Source: an uncultured Xylophilus sp.
Lineage (GTDB): Bacteria; Pseudomonadota; Gammaproteobacteria; Burkholderiales; Burkholderiaceae_C
Assembly (NCBI GenBank): GCA_913776965.1
Contig: CAJYQL010000063.1
Location: 51,643 to 115,642 of the forward strand
DNA: 64,000 bases
Direction: 5' to 3'
Part shown: piece by piece, positions 11,332 through 21,173 of the stretch
Numbering within the stretch: the first letter of the stretch is position 1
How the letters are laid out: each line of letters begins with the position of its first letter
The notes under the pieces: model-generated
What the model saw: only the letters and a program-made list of their open reading frames with translations
What the model was told of the DNA's origin: nothing
Databases searched by the model: none
Position numbers and translations under genes: made by a program

Positions 11332-12110
11332 ATGCCCCGCTGCTGCAGGTGACCGGCCTGGGCAAGTCCTTCGGCGGCGTGCGGGCGGTCGACGGCGTCG
11401 ATTTCTCGCTGCACCGCGGCGAGCTGCTGGCGCTGATCGGGCCCAACGGCGCCGGCAAGTCCACCACCTTCAACATGGTCGGCGGCCAGCTCGCGGCCGA
11501 CCGCGGATCGGTCCGGCTCGACGGCCGGCCGCTCGACGGCCTGCCGCCGCGCGCGATCTGGCGCCGCGGCGTGGGCCGCACCTTCCAGATCGCCGAGACC
11601 TTCGCATCCTTCACCGTGGCGGAAAACGTGCAGATGGCGCTGCTCTCGAACGACCGCCGGCTGTGGTCGTGGTGGCGCCGCGCCGCCGACCACCGGCGCG
11701 GCGACGCGCTGGCGCTGCTGGAGCAGGTCGGCATGCGGCCGCAGGCCGACCGGCCCTGCAGCGAACTGGCCTACGGCGACGTGAAGCGCGTCGAGCTGGC
11801 GATCGCGCTGGCGCACGACCCTGCGCTGCTGCTGATGGACGAGCCCACCGCCGGCATGGCGCCCGGCGAGCGCCACGCGCTGATGGCGCTGGTGCGGCAG
11901 CTGGTGCAGGCGCGGGGCATGGGCGTACTGTTCACCGAGCACAGCATGGACGTGGTGTTCGCCTTCGCCGACCGCATCCTGGTGCTGGCCCGCGGCCGGC
12001 TGATTGCCGACGGCCCGCCGCAGCAGATCCGCGACGATCCGCAGGTGCAGGCGGTGTACCTCGGCACCGGTGCGCCGCTCGACGAACCCGCCCCGGAGGC
12101 CGGCGCATGA
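11328..12110 (+). CDS. livG: ABC transporter ATP-binding protein LivG
   Basis: A 260-aa ATPase subunit of the importer. Walker A is GPNGAGKST (38-46), Walker B is LLLMDEPTAGM, and the switch histidine is in LFTEHSMD. The signature region is ELAYGDVKRVELAIAL, a looser LSGGQ than usual but normal for LivG. GGGGAGGA precedes the ATG, which overlaps the livHM stop (ATGA). It energises the fused permease together with LivF. Confidence 0.95.
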   Translation: MNAPLLQVTGLGKSFGGVRAVDGVDFSLHRGELLALIGPNGAGKSTTFNMVGGQLAADRGSVRLDGRPLDGLPPRAIWRRGVGRTFQIAETFASFTVAENVQMALLSNDRRLWSWWRRAADHRRGDALALLEQVGMRPQADRPCSELAYGDVKRVELAIALAHDPALLLMDEPTAGMAPGERHALMALVRQLVQARGMGVLFTEHSMDVVFAFADRILVLARGRLIADGPPQQIRDDPQVQAVYLGTGAPLDEPAPEAGA

Positions 12111-12865
12111 CGACGATGCCCGCAACGCCCGCAGACACATCGCAGTCCCTGCTGGAAGCCACCGGCCTGCAGGCTTGGTACGGCGCCGCGCAGATCCTGC
12201 ACGGCGTGGACATCGCCGTCGGCCGCGGCGAGGTGGTCGCGCTGATGGGCCGCAACGGCGCCGGCAAGTCCACCACGCTGAAGGCGCTGATGGGCCTGGT
12301 GCCCCGGCGCAGCGGCCGCATCCGCTTCATGGGCCACGACCTGTCGCATGCCGACCCGCACGACGCGGCGCGCCGCGGCCTGGGCTACGTGCCGGAAGAC
12401 CGCCGCGTGTTCACCGATTTGACCGTGATGGAGAACCTGTCGGTCGGCCGCCAGCCGCCGCGCCGCTGGCCCGACGGCAGCACGGCACCGTCGTGGACGC
12501 CCGAGGCGCTGTTCGCGCTGTTCCCCAACCTGGGCGAGATGCCCGAGCGCCCCGGCGGCCGCATGAGCGGCGGCGAGCAGCAGATGCTCACCGTCGCGCG
12601 CACGCTGATGGGCAACCCCTATTTGGTGCTGCTTGACGAACCGTCCGAAGGCGTGGCGCCGCTGGTCGTCGAACAGATGGCCCGCACGATCCTGGCGCTG
12701 AAGCAGCAGGGCGTCGGCATCCTGCTGTCGGAGCAGAACCTGCGGTTCGCCGAACGGGTGTCCGACCGCGCGTATGTGCTGGAGAAGGGGCAGATCCGGT
12801 ACGAGGGGGGGATGCGGGCGTTGACGGGGGATGAGGTGGCGCGGCGGGCTTGGTTGGGGGTGTAG
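12107..12865 (+). CDS. livF: ABC transporter ATP-binding protein LivF
   Basis: A 252-aa ATPase, partner of LivG. Walker A is GRNGAGKST (48-56), the signature is RMSGGEQQMLTVARTLM, Walker B is LVLLDEPSEGVAP, and LSEQNLRFA holds the switch region. The first 14 residues are a non-conserved extension. It overlaps livG by four bases, closing a tightly coupled binding protein-livHM-livG-livF operon, and is followed by a small terminator-like hairpin. Confidence 0.95.
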   Translation: MTTMPATPADTSQSLLEATGLQAWYGAAQILHGVDIAVGRGEVVALMGRNGAGKSTTLKALMGLVPRRSGRIRFMGHDLSHADPHDAARRGLGYVPEDRRVFTDLTVMENLSVGRQPPRRWPDGSTAPSWTPEALFALFPNLGEMPERPGGRMSGGEQQMLTVARTLMGNPYLVLLDEPSEGVAPLVVEQMARTILALKQQGVGILLSEQNLRFAERVSDRAYVLEKGQIRYEGGMRALTGDEVARRAWLGV

Positions 12866-12891
12866 GTTTGATACAAACTTTGCTGTTTTTT
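12866..12891 (+). terminator. Putative terminator of the liv operon
   Basis: GTTTG-ATA-CAAAC (12866-12878) follows the livF stop directly and is succeeded by TTTGCTGTTTTTT. The stem is short and AT-rich, but the T run is convincing. Confidence 0.5.
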
Positions 12892-13010
12892 CGTAGCGAC
12901 GCAGCCTTGTCTCTCGACCAGTCGTTGCGGGCAGCCTCAGCCAAATACATCGCTGTGCTCACCTGCTTGCCGAATCGATATTTTCGCGTGCGAAACCGTT
13001 CGGCTCGAAG

Positions 13011-14136
13011 TCAGGCCGCTGCATTTTGCTGGGCTGCAACGGCAGTCCGCAATCTCCATCGCCAAAGTCCTGTGATCCAAAGCGCAGCCGGCAAGAATCC
13101 GGCGATGCACAGCAGAACTCGAAGAAGTAGTCCGCCTGCCGATCCGTCGTGTAGCGGGTGCAGCCAATTGTTGATGGCGTTCGAAGCGCCGAACTTTTGG
13201 CGGTCCTGTACGGCCAACACTTTCCCGCTGTATCGGTCTATGTAGACATAGCTGTGCGGAAACCGGAAGCTCGGATCGCCGGGCTGCTGCACACGGACCA
13301 TGAACGCGCCGCGCGGATGTCCCGGCGCTTCGACCCAGGCCAGCCGTCCTTGAGGCATGACGGCTCGGGCCGAAGCCAGTGCCTGCGCCACCGTGATGGG
13401 CAAGCCATCGGAGACGGTCGACAAGGAACTGCCGTCCGGTGGACCTTCCCGAACGTGAGTTCCAGAACCGAATTGCTTTCCTTGGGAAGCGCCAGCATGG
13501 CGCCGGTGAGCGCCAGCATGGCCAGGAAGCCGAAGCCGGCCAAGCCCGCAAGCTTGTGCATATCGCGCAACGTGCGGATCGGGGACGCGTCCGTTTTGAT
13601 CCGCAGCGCGTTCGCCCACTTGCCTTTGGGCCACCATGCCCACAGGCCCGTAAGGAGGAGCAGCAGCGAGGCCAGCCCGCCCCAGCCGACGAAGGAACGG
13701 CCGAACGCTTCCAGCGTCAACTCCATGTGCAGGTCGTAGATCCAGGTCATGAGGTAATGACCCCATTCGTCGGAGCGAAGTACCTGCCGACCATCGGACG
13801 ACAACCAGGCCATGCCGCGGAATGCATGGTGGCCTGCGCCTGTAGGAAGGTAGCGGACCGGCAACACACCGCTGACCCCCGTGACTTCGAAACGCCAGGC
13901 CCCATTGCGCTCTGGCCACTGCGTGCGCAGCGTTGCCAGGGCATCGTCCCAAACGGTCGAGGACCATCCGGCTGCAGGGCCCGAAGCAACGATTTGGATC
14001 TCCGGATGCAGGACGGTGTCGATCTCTTGGTAAAACACAGAGCCGAACCGGTGAGCCCCAGCAATGTCAACAGGCCGCCCACTGTGACACCCAGCCATAG
14101 GTGGAAGCGCCGAACCGCGTTCCGGACAGGGGCCAT
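13011..14136 (-). pseudogene. PepSY-associated membrane protein, two frameshifts
   Basis: Read from 14136 leftwards this encodes a PiuB/PepSY-TM family inner-membrane protein: first membrane helix (FHLWLGVTVGGLLTLLGLTG), periplasmic PepSY parts, then further helices. The reading frame breaks twice. Near 14032-14035 a T run on the coding strand is one base short (frame passes from GSALCF to YQEID), and near 13420-13445 a second indel separates LTFGKVHR from LSTVSDGLPITVAQAL. The three pieces together give a full-length family member, so decay is recent or the frameshifts are sequencing errors. It follows the third receptor gene by 3 bp. Such proteins are thought to help reduce or release metal after TonB-dependent uptake. 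Confidence 0.8.
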
Positions 14137-14139
14137 GCG

Positions 14140-16353
14140 TCAGAACCGTCCCAGCAGTGCGATCTCGAAGCTGCGCGGAGCGCCTAGGTAGACGTTCGTT
14201 GTCGGGTAGCCCGAATACTCGCCGTAGAAGGCATTGGTGAGATTGCGGCCGCGCAGCGTCAGCGTCGTGTTCTTCGCCGCTTGCCACGACACGGCCGCGT
14301 CCAAGGTGCTGCGGCCTTTGACGGCGATGGTGTTGGCGGTGTCCGTGTAGAAACCGGAGACATGGCGTACCGACGCCTGCAGCGAAAGCGCCGTGTCCGG
14401 TATCCGGTAGGTCCCGTGCACACCTGCGGTGGTGCGCGGTGTGTTGATCGGACGGTTGCCGGTGCGTACCGCGCCGCCCGCCTCGACCAGTTCATCGTAT
14501 TTCGCCTCGACCACGCCCAAGTACGCGTTGAGCAGCAGTGCCCGGTTCACCGCTGCGCCGAGGTTGAGTTCGATCCCGCGTGATGACTGGCTACCTCCCT
14601 GGACCGCCACGGAAGGGTTGCGCGGATCGCGGGTCAGGATGTTGTCCTGCTGTATGTAGTACGCCGCGCCAGTGACGGTCACCCGCTTGTCGAAGGCATT
14701 GGCCTTGAAGCCGGCTTCCACGGACCGGCCCTTGGTGAGTCGGAAGGAGGTGTTGGCGATGGATTGCAGCAGGATCGTCGATACCGGAACCGCCGCCGTC
14801 GTGTACTGGGCGTACAGCGTTGTGTCGGCATTCAGTTCATAGGTTGTGCCCAGGCGCCAGGAGAGCGGGTGGTAGCGAGGATGCGTCGACTGCACTGTGT
14901 TGGGGGTGACACCCAGGTTGGTCACTCCGCGCTCCAGGTCGATGTGGTCGTAGCGCAATCCACCTACCACTAGCCAACGCGGGCCGATGTTGAGCGCATC
15001 CTCGACGAACGTCGACGCTATCTTTAGCCTGGAATCGAAGTTCACGTTGGAAACGCTATACGCACCGTTGGCGGTAGGAAAGGTTCCGATGGCCGGGTTG
15101 AAGAGATCGACCACGCCAACGACAGAACTGGGAGCGGACTGGCGCAGGCTCGCCAGATCGGTACGGTTGTATTCGGCGCCCGCAGTAAAGCGGTTCTTCC
15201 ATCCGAACAGGGTTCCTTCGTTGGCCACGGCCGTCCTCGCGTTCCAGAACTGATGGTCATGGTAGAAGCGTTGCAGCGTGCGGGAGAACCCGCCGTTCGG
15301 CAGCACGGCGGTAGGCGCGACGAAAGTCTGGGTATCGCTCAGCACAAACGCACGTTTGGCGGTGTAGGCGGTAAGGTCCGTCGCGACCGACCAGCCGTTG
15401 CCCACCTTCCAGTCGATGCGGGACCGCAGCGTCGTCTCGTCCGCATCCGAATAGGCACCGTCCGGGTTGTAGTTCACCCGGCGCAGCGCGCGGTCCACCA
15501 CCAGTCCGTTAGGGGCGCTCACGATGCTGCTGGGATCTCGCGCCACCGTGCGCGGAACCAGCGCAATGCCCTGATAGGTGCCGTCGTACCGGTCGGTGTA
15601 GTGGTCCAGTCCGATCAGAACCGACAGATCGCCTGACGGTTTGAACAGCAGGCTACTGGTCAGCCCGCGCGAACGGGTCTTGTTGTTGGCCACGTCGTAG
15701 AGACTGTCCGACTGCATGCTGCTGGCGTCCATACGCAGGGCCGCCGTGTCCGACAACTGCAGGTTGATACCCGCAGCCGCAGTAGATGTGCCGAAACTGC
15801 CCGCCGACAGCAGCGCATCGACGTAGTTGCCGTCGAACGTGGGTTTGCGCGTGACCTTGTTGATCACGCCGCCCAGCGCACCTTCGCCATGCAGGACCGA
15901 CGCGGGCCCCTTGATTACCTCGATCCTGTCGAAATGCCAAGTATTGGTGTCGCGCTGCACCACTGTCGATGTCGAGACCCTTACGCCGTCCTGCAGTATC
16001 GACACGGCGTTGCCAGAAAAGCCGCGCATCATGACCGCGGCAGGATTGCCTGGGACGTTGCCCGAGATCACGCCAGAGATGTCGGCAAACGCTTCGCGCG
16101 CCGTGCGCAGTCCGCGCTCCTGCATGTCGGCCTGCGAGATCGACTGCACCGTGGCTGGCGTCTCCCAGGCGCTCAGGCCGAGTCGGCTGCCCGCGTCGTT
16201 GGACTCGCCTAATTGCAACTGATCGCGACTGCCGGCGACCGTCACAGGGGCGAGCGAGCCTCCGGCGGCCGGGACATCCTGGGCCGACACTTGGGGGGTG
16301 GTCGCCATGAGCAGAACCGAAGCGGCGATCAGAGAAGGGGTGGGTGTCGTCAT
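14140..16353 (-). CDS. TonB-dependent siderophore/metallophore receptor (third of three)
   Basis: A 737-aa outer-membrane receptor. It has a signal peptide (about 1-24, MTTPTPSLIAASVLLMATTP), a TonB box (APVTVAGS), a plug domain (SISQADMQERGLRTAREAFADISGV, VEVIKGPAS-type loop as RIEVIKGPASVLHGEGALGG) and a C-terminal beta strand ending in FEIALLGRF. The plug pattern is that of the FhuA/FpvA-type siderophore receptor family. It starts 4 bp after the preceding receptor and ends 3 bp before the PepSY pseudogene. Codon use is visibly less GC-rich than in the flanks. The ligand is unknown. Confidence 0.9.
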   Translation of the reverse strand: MTTPTPSLIAASVLLMATTPQVSAQDVPAAGGSLAPVTVAGSRDQLQLGESNDAGSRLGLSAWETPATVQSISQADMQERGLRTAREAFADISGVISGNVPGNPAAVMMRGFSGNAVSILQDGVRVSTSTVVQRDTNTWHFDRIEVIKGPASVLHGEGALGGVINKVTRKPTFDGNYVDALLSAGSFGTSTAAAGINLQLSDTAALRMDASSMQSDSLYDVANNKTRSRGLTSSLLFKPSGDLSVLIGLDHYTDRYDGTYQGIALVPRTVARDPSSIVSAPNGLVVDRALRRVNYNPDGAYSDADETTLRSRIDWKVGNGWSVATDLTAYTAKRAFVLSDTQTFVAPTAVLPNGGFSRTLQRFYHDHQFWNARTAVANEGTLFGWKNRFTAGAEYNRTDLASLRQSAPSSVVGVVDLFNPAIGTFPTANGAYSVSNVNFDSRLKIASTFVEDALNIGPRWLVVGGLRYDHIDLERGVTNLGVTPNTVQSTHPRYHPLSWRLGTTYELNADTTLYAQYTTAAVPVSTILLQSIANTSFRLTKGRSVEAGFKANAFDKRVTVTGAAYYIQQDNILTRDPRNPSVAVQGGSQSSRGIELNLGAAVNRALLLNAYLGVVEAKYDELVEAGGAVRTGNRPINTPRTTAGVHGTYRIPDTALSLQASVRHVSGFYTDTANTIAVKGRSTLDAAVSWQAAKNTTLTLRGRNLTNAFYGEYSGYPTTNVYLGAPRSFEIALLGRF

Positions 16354-16357
16354 GGTG

Positions 16358-18478
16358 TCAAAAACGGTAGGTGCCGGTCACGTAGATGTTTCGCCCTTGA
16401 GCGGGAGTGATCCACCGACTCACGTGTAGGTGACTGGACACGTAGTAGGGCTTGTCGAGAAGATTGCGCACCGCCAGCTGCAGCTCCACGTTTTGGCCAC
16501 CTGCCAATGGCTTGCGCCATGTCTGTGTCAGGTCGACCCTTGCGTAGCCGGGCAACACGGTGGTGTTCGCCTCGTCCGCGAACCGCCGGCTCTGCACATA
16601 GAGCCCTGCGCCTGTCCTCCACTCCTCGTTCCAGGCGTACTGTCCCCACAGATTGAGCGTGTGCCGTGCAACGTTGGGCACCACCTGTCCGCCGTAGACC
16701 GCGTTCTGCAGATAGCGCGCATCGGTGTAGGCGTATGCGGCCGACATGCGGATTCGCTCCGTGATCTGGCCCGATGCCGACGCCTCGACGCCCCGCGACC
16801 GTGCGGAGCCCACCGTCGTGAAGTCGAACGGATTCACGGTGCTCAGGTCCGACGAAATCATGCCCGTCTGCTCCAGCTGGTACACCGCCACGTCGGTCGA
16901 CACTTGGCCGCCGTTCCAGAGCGATTTCCAGCCGATCTCGGCCTGCGCCGAGCGGCGCGATGGCAGCGACCGGTTGGTGGAGGACGCCACCTGGTTCGGC
17001 GCGATGCCGGTGGCGATGTTCGCGTACACCGTGTCGTTGTCGGACAGACGTCGGAGCAGTGCAACCTTGGGCGACCAGCGCGTTTCGTCCACAGGCAGAA
17101 CGCCGGCCGTGCCGTAGTAGAAAGAGTATTGGGTGTAGCGCACCCCGCCGACCAATGACCAGGCGCCGAGGTCGATCTGGTCCTGCAGCGACACGGCCGT
17201 CGAATGCAGCTTCTGACGCGTGGTCGCACCTTGCGTGGGCGCACCGGGCGCAGGTGCCGGCTGGCGTCCGTAGACCGGCGAATAGACATTGATCGGTGCA
17301 CTGCTCGAAGCAGGCACGATCAGCGAGGGCTGGTCCAGGTCTTCGCGGTAGTAGCTGATGTCCGCATAGAGACCATGCGCAAGGCCACCCCACCGCTGGC
17401 GAGATGTCACGGAACCCACGAGCGAATCGATGCGGCGATCGGTCCCGGGCTCCCAGGCTGTCGCCCGTGCGTAGGTGCCGGCAGGCTGGTTGGCGAGCGG
17501 TGAGCCGCTCAGAACATCGCGCACCGCCGTCGACCGTCCTTCCAGATGCGTGTAGTCGAGAGCGACTCGCGTATCTGCCGTCAGCGCCAGATCGCCGTGA
17601 AGATCCACAATCCGGTTGTTGGTGGTGGAATTGGCGAATGGCTCGCCAAGTTGCCGGTCGAGCGGTACCGCGACGGGACGGCCGTTCGCGGCCGGTAGAC
17701 CGTAGTCGGCCTGGTACGTTTGGTTCGTCGCCTCCACTCCCATGCGCAAATGCATGCGGTCGCCGTCGTTCTTGGCAAGACCCAGCTTCACGCCGTCGAG
17801 CCGATCGGCGACGTGTCGCCATTCGCTGGCGTCCGAGCGCGTGGCAGTGATGCGTGCGGCGATCTCGTTGTCCTGCGAGATGACGCGGTTCAGGTCCGCA
17901 GACACCTCCATCGCGCCGTGCTCGCCGCGACCGAACAGCACACTGCCGAAGTTCGCCATGCGCGGCTGCCGGGTGACGAGGTTCACGGTGCCGCCCGGTT
18001 CGCTGCGCACGCCGACCGCGGCGCCAGGGCCCCGCAGCACTTCCACGCTTTCGAGGAACGCAGGAACATAGGGATAGTTCGAGAGGCGCACGCCGTCCCT
18101 CAGCACACGGTTGGAGCCGGTGCCGTTGTCCACCACCGCGCCGCGCAAGCTGAAAAACTGGGTGTGCGATCCATTGAAGCCACTATCGGCCTGGGCGCCC
18201 GGCACGTTGCGCAATGCGTCCTGCAGCGTAGTGCCGGCCTGCTCCCGGATTCGCTCCGCAGGCACGGTTGTCACTGCAAACGGCGTTTCCAATACAGACC
18301 CAGGCAGCCCCGTGGCGAGTGTGCCGGTGCGCTGCTCCGGTTGGGGTGCCGGCGCCGAAACACGTATTTCGTCGAGCGTGCCGCGCTGCTGGGCGTGAGC
18401 CGCCGGCAAAAGCGCGATGAAGACCGCGGCAGCAATGGCGGTATGGCTGTGCGAAACGGCAGTTTGTTCTTGTCTCAT
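16358..18478 (-). CDS. TonB-dependent receptor (second of three)
   Basis: A 706-aa outer-membrane receptor with signal peptide (residues about 1-27, ending AAHAQ), TonB box (LDEIRVSAPA), plug (TTVPAERIREQAGTTLQDALRNVPG and VEVLRGPGAAVGVRSEPGG) and a terminal strand ending VTGTYRF. The ATG at 18478 is preferred over a TTG at 18544 because it begins a normal signal peptide. No clear Shine-Dalgarno sequence precedes it, so expression may depend on the upstream gene. It lies in one minus-strand run with copper-handling genes. It resembles siderophore receptors, and the ligand is unknown. Confidence 0.9.
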   Translation of the reverse strand: MRQEQTAVSHSHTAIAAAVFIALLPAAHAQQRGTLDEIRVSAPAPQPEQRTGTLATGLPGSVLETPFAVTTVPAERIREQAGTTLQDALRNVPGAQADSGFNGSHTQFFSLRGAVVDNGTGSNRVLRDGVRLSNYPYVPAFLESVEVLRGPGAAVGVRSEPGGTVNLVTRQPRMANFGSVLFGRGEHGAMEVSADLNRVISQDNEIAARITATRSDASEWRHVADRLDGVKLGLAKNDGDRMHLRMGVEATNQTYQADYGLPAANGRPVAVPLDRQLGEPFANSTTNNRIVDLHGDLALTADTRVALDYTHLEGRSTAVRDVLSGSPLANQPAGTYARATAWEPGTDRRIDSLVGSVTSRQRWGGLAHGLYADISYYREDLDQPSLIVPASSSAPINVYSPVYGRQPAPAPGAPTQGATTRQKLHSTAVSLQDQIDLGAWSLVGGVRYTQYSFYYGTAGVLPVDETRWSPKVALLRRLSDNDTVYANIATGIAPNQVASSTNRSLPSRRSAQAEIGWKSLWNGGQVSTDVAVYQLEQTGMISSDLSTVNPFDFTTVGSARSRGVEASASGQITERIRMSAAYAYTDARYLQNAVYGGQVVPNVARHTLNLWGQYAWNEEWRTGAGLYVQSRRFADEANTTVLPGYARVDLTQTWRKPLAGGQNVELQLAVRNLLDKPYYVSSHLHVSRWITPAQGRNIYVTGTYRF

Positions 18479-18565
18479 ATCTATTGGGGAATGGTGGGGA
18501 GGTCGCGTGATTGCTTTTGCAGGGCAGCTGGGCCGCCCTCGCAAGATTTGGGGCTTGGCCTAGTG

Positions 18566-20662
18566 TCAGAACCGCTGCAGAAGACTGACGTACAGAGCAC
18601 GCCCGTCGCCCGGGGAATAGCCTGATGAGCCGCTGTCGTACCAGGCGTAGACGTACTTGCGGTCGGTCGCGTTCTTTAATTGCAGGCTGACGTCGGTAGC
18701 TGGCGCGACGCGGTAGGTCGCGCCGAGGTTTAGCTGCGCATAGCGGCCAAATCGGCCCTGTGTGTTGGTCCGGTCGACGTAGTAGTCGCCTTGGGCGTTG
18801 GCCCAGGCAGAAAGCTTCAGTGTGTCTGCGACCTGATGGTCTGCACCCAGCGACACCAGGTAGTGCGGCACGTTCTCGATCTCGCGACCGCGGGTGGCGG
18901 GCGCGCCGGGATCCGGCTCCGTGATACGCGCGAGCTGGTGCGAGTATGCGAACCAGCCGGTAGTACGCGTGTTGGGCCGCATATTGAGCTGCACGTCGTA
19001 GCCCTTGCGAAGGGTCTTGCCTACGTTACCCAGACCGCCCGGATCGGGGAGGCCATCGACGCCCAATACACGAGCGACTTCGCCCGAAGCACGCTGTTCC
19101 CAATAGGCCAACCGACCGTCCAGCCAGGCCAGCGGCGTGAACTTGACGCCTGCTTCCCAGCCGTCGTTGATCGATGGTGCGAGGTTGCGGGCCTGAGTGC
19201 GGTAGGCATCGATGCCCGACCCGATCTGGAAGGTTCGGCCCCAGTTGGCATAAGTGCCGATCTGTGGGCCGAAGGTGTAGGCCAAACTGATCTTCGGTTG
19301 CTTGATGAGGCCGTAGTCATGGACTGGCGACGTATTTCCAGTCTGCCTGTCGGTGAACCGCCCTCCTACGTGATCGACCCGCATAGCAGGAATGATCTTG
19401 AGCGGTGCTACGGGACGGATCACGGCCTGGATGTAGGCACCACGGGTGTCGAGGTCGAAATCCCAATCGCGGAACTGCGAGGTCCGCACACGTTCCGTGG
19501 TCCGGTACCGCTGGTTGAGGTTGTCCTGCCATTGCGCATCGAGCCCCCCTTCGAGCGTAAACTCGTGCGCCCAACCAACCTTCGGGCGCCAGGTCAGCGA
19601 GGTGATGGCACCCTTCTGAGTTTCGTCGTTGTAGCGCTCTTGCTGGGTGCCTGCCGCAGAAAAGCGCACCCACCGCTGGTTTTCATACTGATTGACGTAC
19701 ACCTTCGACGACCACGACAGATCGTCGCGGAGTTCGCCGTCGAGATGTGCGCTGATCTGTGCTGTCTCGCGCTCGCCCCGGTCCGCCGCGGCATAGGCAG
19801 GCGAACTGCGAGGCGCGCGGAGCGCCTGTTCCAGGGTCAGGTAGCCGGATTCGAGAGCACGATTGCGGAAGTAGCGCGCGCCGATGCCGGTGCGCCAGCG
19901 ACCGTCGTCGCTGGTGTAGAACCACTTGCCCGACAGCGAAAGCTTCCGGGCATCGGCATGGTCGCGATAGCCGTCGGAGTCGCGCCAGGAGATGGCGTAG
20001 TTCTGGCTCCAGTTACCGCTCTCGATGCCTTTGACCACCTGCACCTCGCGTGTGCCGAAGCTGCCCGCAGTGATGCTGGCCAGGCCTTCGTTGCCGCCGC
20101 TGCGCGTCAGGACGTTGGCATTGCCGGCGATGTTGTTCAGACCGTAACGGGGGTCATTAGTGCCACGGACGACTTCGACCGCAGCGATATCTAAAGGAAA
20201 CACGGCGTCGAGGAACGGCATGCCCCCTGCGTTGTCATTGCTCGGGATGCCGTCGATCAGCAGCTTGACCGCGTTGATCCGTCCTTCGCCGTTGAAGCCC
20301 CGGAACGAGAAGCGACCGGCATCCGTGCCCTGCTTGAACTGTGTGACCTGGACACCCGGTGCGCGGGTAAACAGTTCCCAGCTGTAGTCGACGTGCTGGT
20401 CCTGGAAAACGCTGGCGCCCAGGACATCGACGGAGCTGAAGATGCTGCGCGCAGACAGAGGCCCGGTGGCGGTGGCCCTGATGTCGACGGTGCCCAACGT
20501 GAGGGTCGATTCACCTGTGCCAACAGCAGGCGGACTCTGCGCGACTGCGGGATGGGTCAAGGCGAACGTCACCGCTACGGCTATTGCTTGTTTAAAGAGT
20601 GGAAGGGGTGACGGGCGCGGCATAGTGATCAACGGCAGAAAAGCGGGTGCTTCGAGGGACAT
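18566..20662 (-). CDS. TonB-dependent receptor (first of three, next to PCuAC)
   Basis: A 698-aa receptor starting 9 bp after the PCuAC gene. Signal peptide near 15-41, TonB box (LGTVDIRATA), plug (VTQFKQGTDAGRFSFRGFNG; VEVVRGTNDPRYGLNNIAGN) and C-terminal strand ending YVSLLQRF. An alternative ATG at 20623 gives a more compact signal peptide (685 aa); neither start has an ideal ribosome-binding site. Tight linkage to PCuAC and SCO makes copper or a copper chelate the best guess for the ligand, in the manner of OprC/NosA-type copper receptors, but sequence similarity to those was not tested. Confidence 0.88.
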   Translation of the reverse strand: MSLEAPAFLPLITMPRPSPLPLFKQAIAVAVTFALTHPAVAQSPPAVGTGESTLTLGTVDIRATATGPLSARSIFSSVDVLGASVFQDQHVDYSWELFTRAPGVQVTQFKQGTDAGRFSFRGFNGEGRINAVKLLIDGIPSNDNAGGMPFLDAVFPLDIAAVEVVRGTNDPRYGLNNIAGNANVLTRSGGNEGLASITAGSFGTREVQVVKGIESGNWSQNYAISWRDSDGYRDHADARKLSLSGKWFYTSDDGRWRTGIGARYFRNRALESGYLTLEQALRAPRSSPAYAAADRGERETAQISAHLDGELRDDLSWSSKVYVNQYENQRWVRFSAAGTQQERYNDETQKGAITSLTWRPKVGWAHEFTLEGGLDAQWQDNLNQRYRTTERVRTSQFRDWDFDLDTRGAYIQAVIRPVAPLKIIPAMRVDHVGGRFTDRQTGNTSPVHDYGLIKQPKISLAYTFGPQIGTYANWGRTFQIGSGIDAYRTQARNLAPSINDGWEAGVKFTPLAWLDGRLAYWEQRASGEVARVLGVDGLPDPGGLGNVGKTLRKGYDVQLNMRPNTRTTGWFAYSHQLARITEPDPGAPATRGREIENVPHYLVSLGADHQVADTLKLSAWANAQGDYYVDRTNTQGRFGRYAQLNLGATYRVAPATDVSLQLKNATDRKYVYAWYDSGSSGYSPGDGRALYVSLLQRF

Positions 20663-20671
20663 AGCTCCGGA

Positions 20672-21148
20672 TCAGTGTTTGTGGCTGCCGGAAGCGGCAG
20701 CCGCTCCAGTGCTGTTGAGCGGCCTGACCGGGGCGGCGACCTGCAGCGTCTCCCGTTTGCCGTTCTTGTCTTCGAATACGAGCGTGAGCGGCACAATGTC
20801 TCCAGCCTTCACCTGCTGCTTCAACCCCATCAACATCACGTGAAATCCACCTGGCTTGAGGTCGAGCGGCTGGCCGGCCACCAGGGAGATGGAGGACACC
20901 TGGCGCATCTTCATGACGTCGCTCTGCATGGCCATTTCGTGCACCTCGACTGTCGGCGTGAGTGGTGAACTTGCTCCCACCAGACGGGTGTCCTTCGGGG
21001 CAGTCAGCCGCATGAATGCGCCGGTGGCCTGCTGCTGGGGAACGGTGGCACGGACCCAGGCGTCCTCCACAGCGACCTGAGCCTGTGCGGCACAGCAGGC
21101 GAACGCGATGGCGGCAAAGGCGGATGAACGGTGAAGAAAAGTAGACAT
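20672..21148 (-). CDS. Periplasmic copper chaperone PCu(A)C
   Basis: A 158-aa secreted copper-binding protein (DUF461). The signal peptide ends near AAQAQ (residue 24). The family copper motif H(M)X10MX21HXM is complete: His70, Met81, His103 and Met105 in the exact spacing. A C-terminal GSHKH may add a weak site. PCuAC delivers Cu(I) to the CuA or CuB centre of cytochrome oxidase with SCO, whose gene lies 25 bp upstream. AAGGA is well placed before the ATG. Confidence 0.95.
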   Translation of the reverse strand: MSTFLHRSSAFAAIAFACCAAQAQVAVEDAWVRATVPQQQATGAFMRLTAPKDTRLVGASSPLTPTVEVHEMAMQSDVMKMRQVSSISLVAGQPLDLKPGGFHVMLMGLKQQVKAGDIVPLTLVFEDKNGKRETLQVAAPVRPLNSTGAAAASGSHKH

Positions 21149-21173
21149 GGCAAAGGTCCTTGGATGAAATTTG

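Noticed and set aside
12937-13551. Separate open frames at 12937-13551, 13238-14287 and 13747-14136 on the minus strand.
   Set aside because: Their useful parts join into one PepSY-TM protein with two frameshifts, so they are fragments and not three genes.
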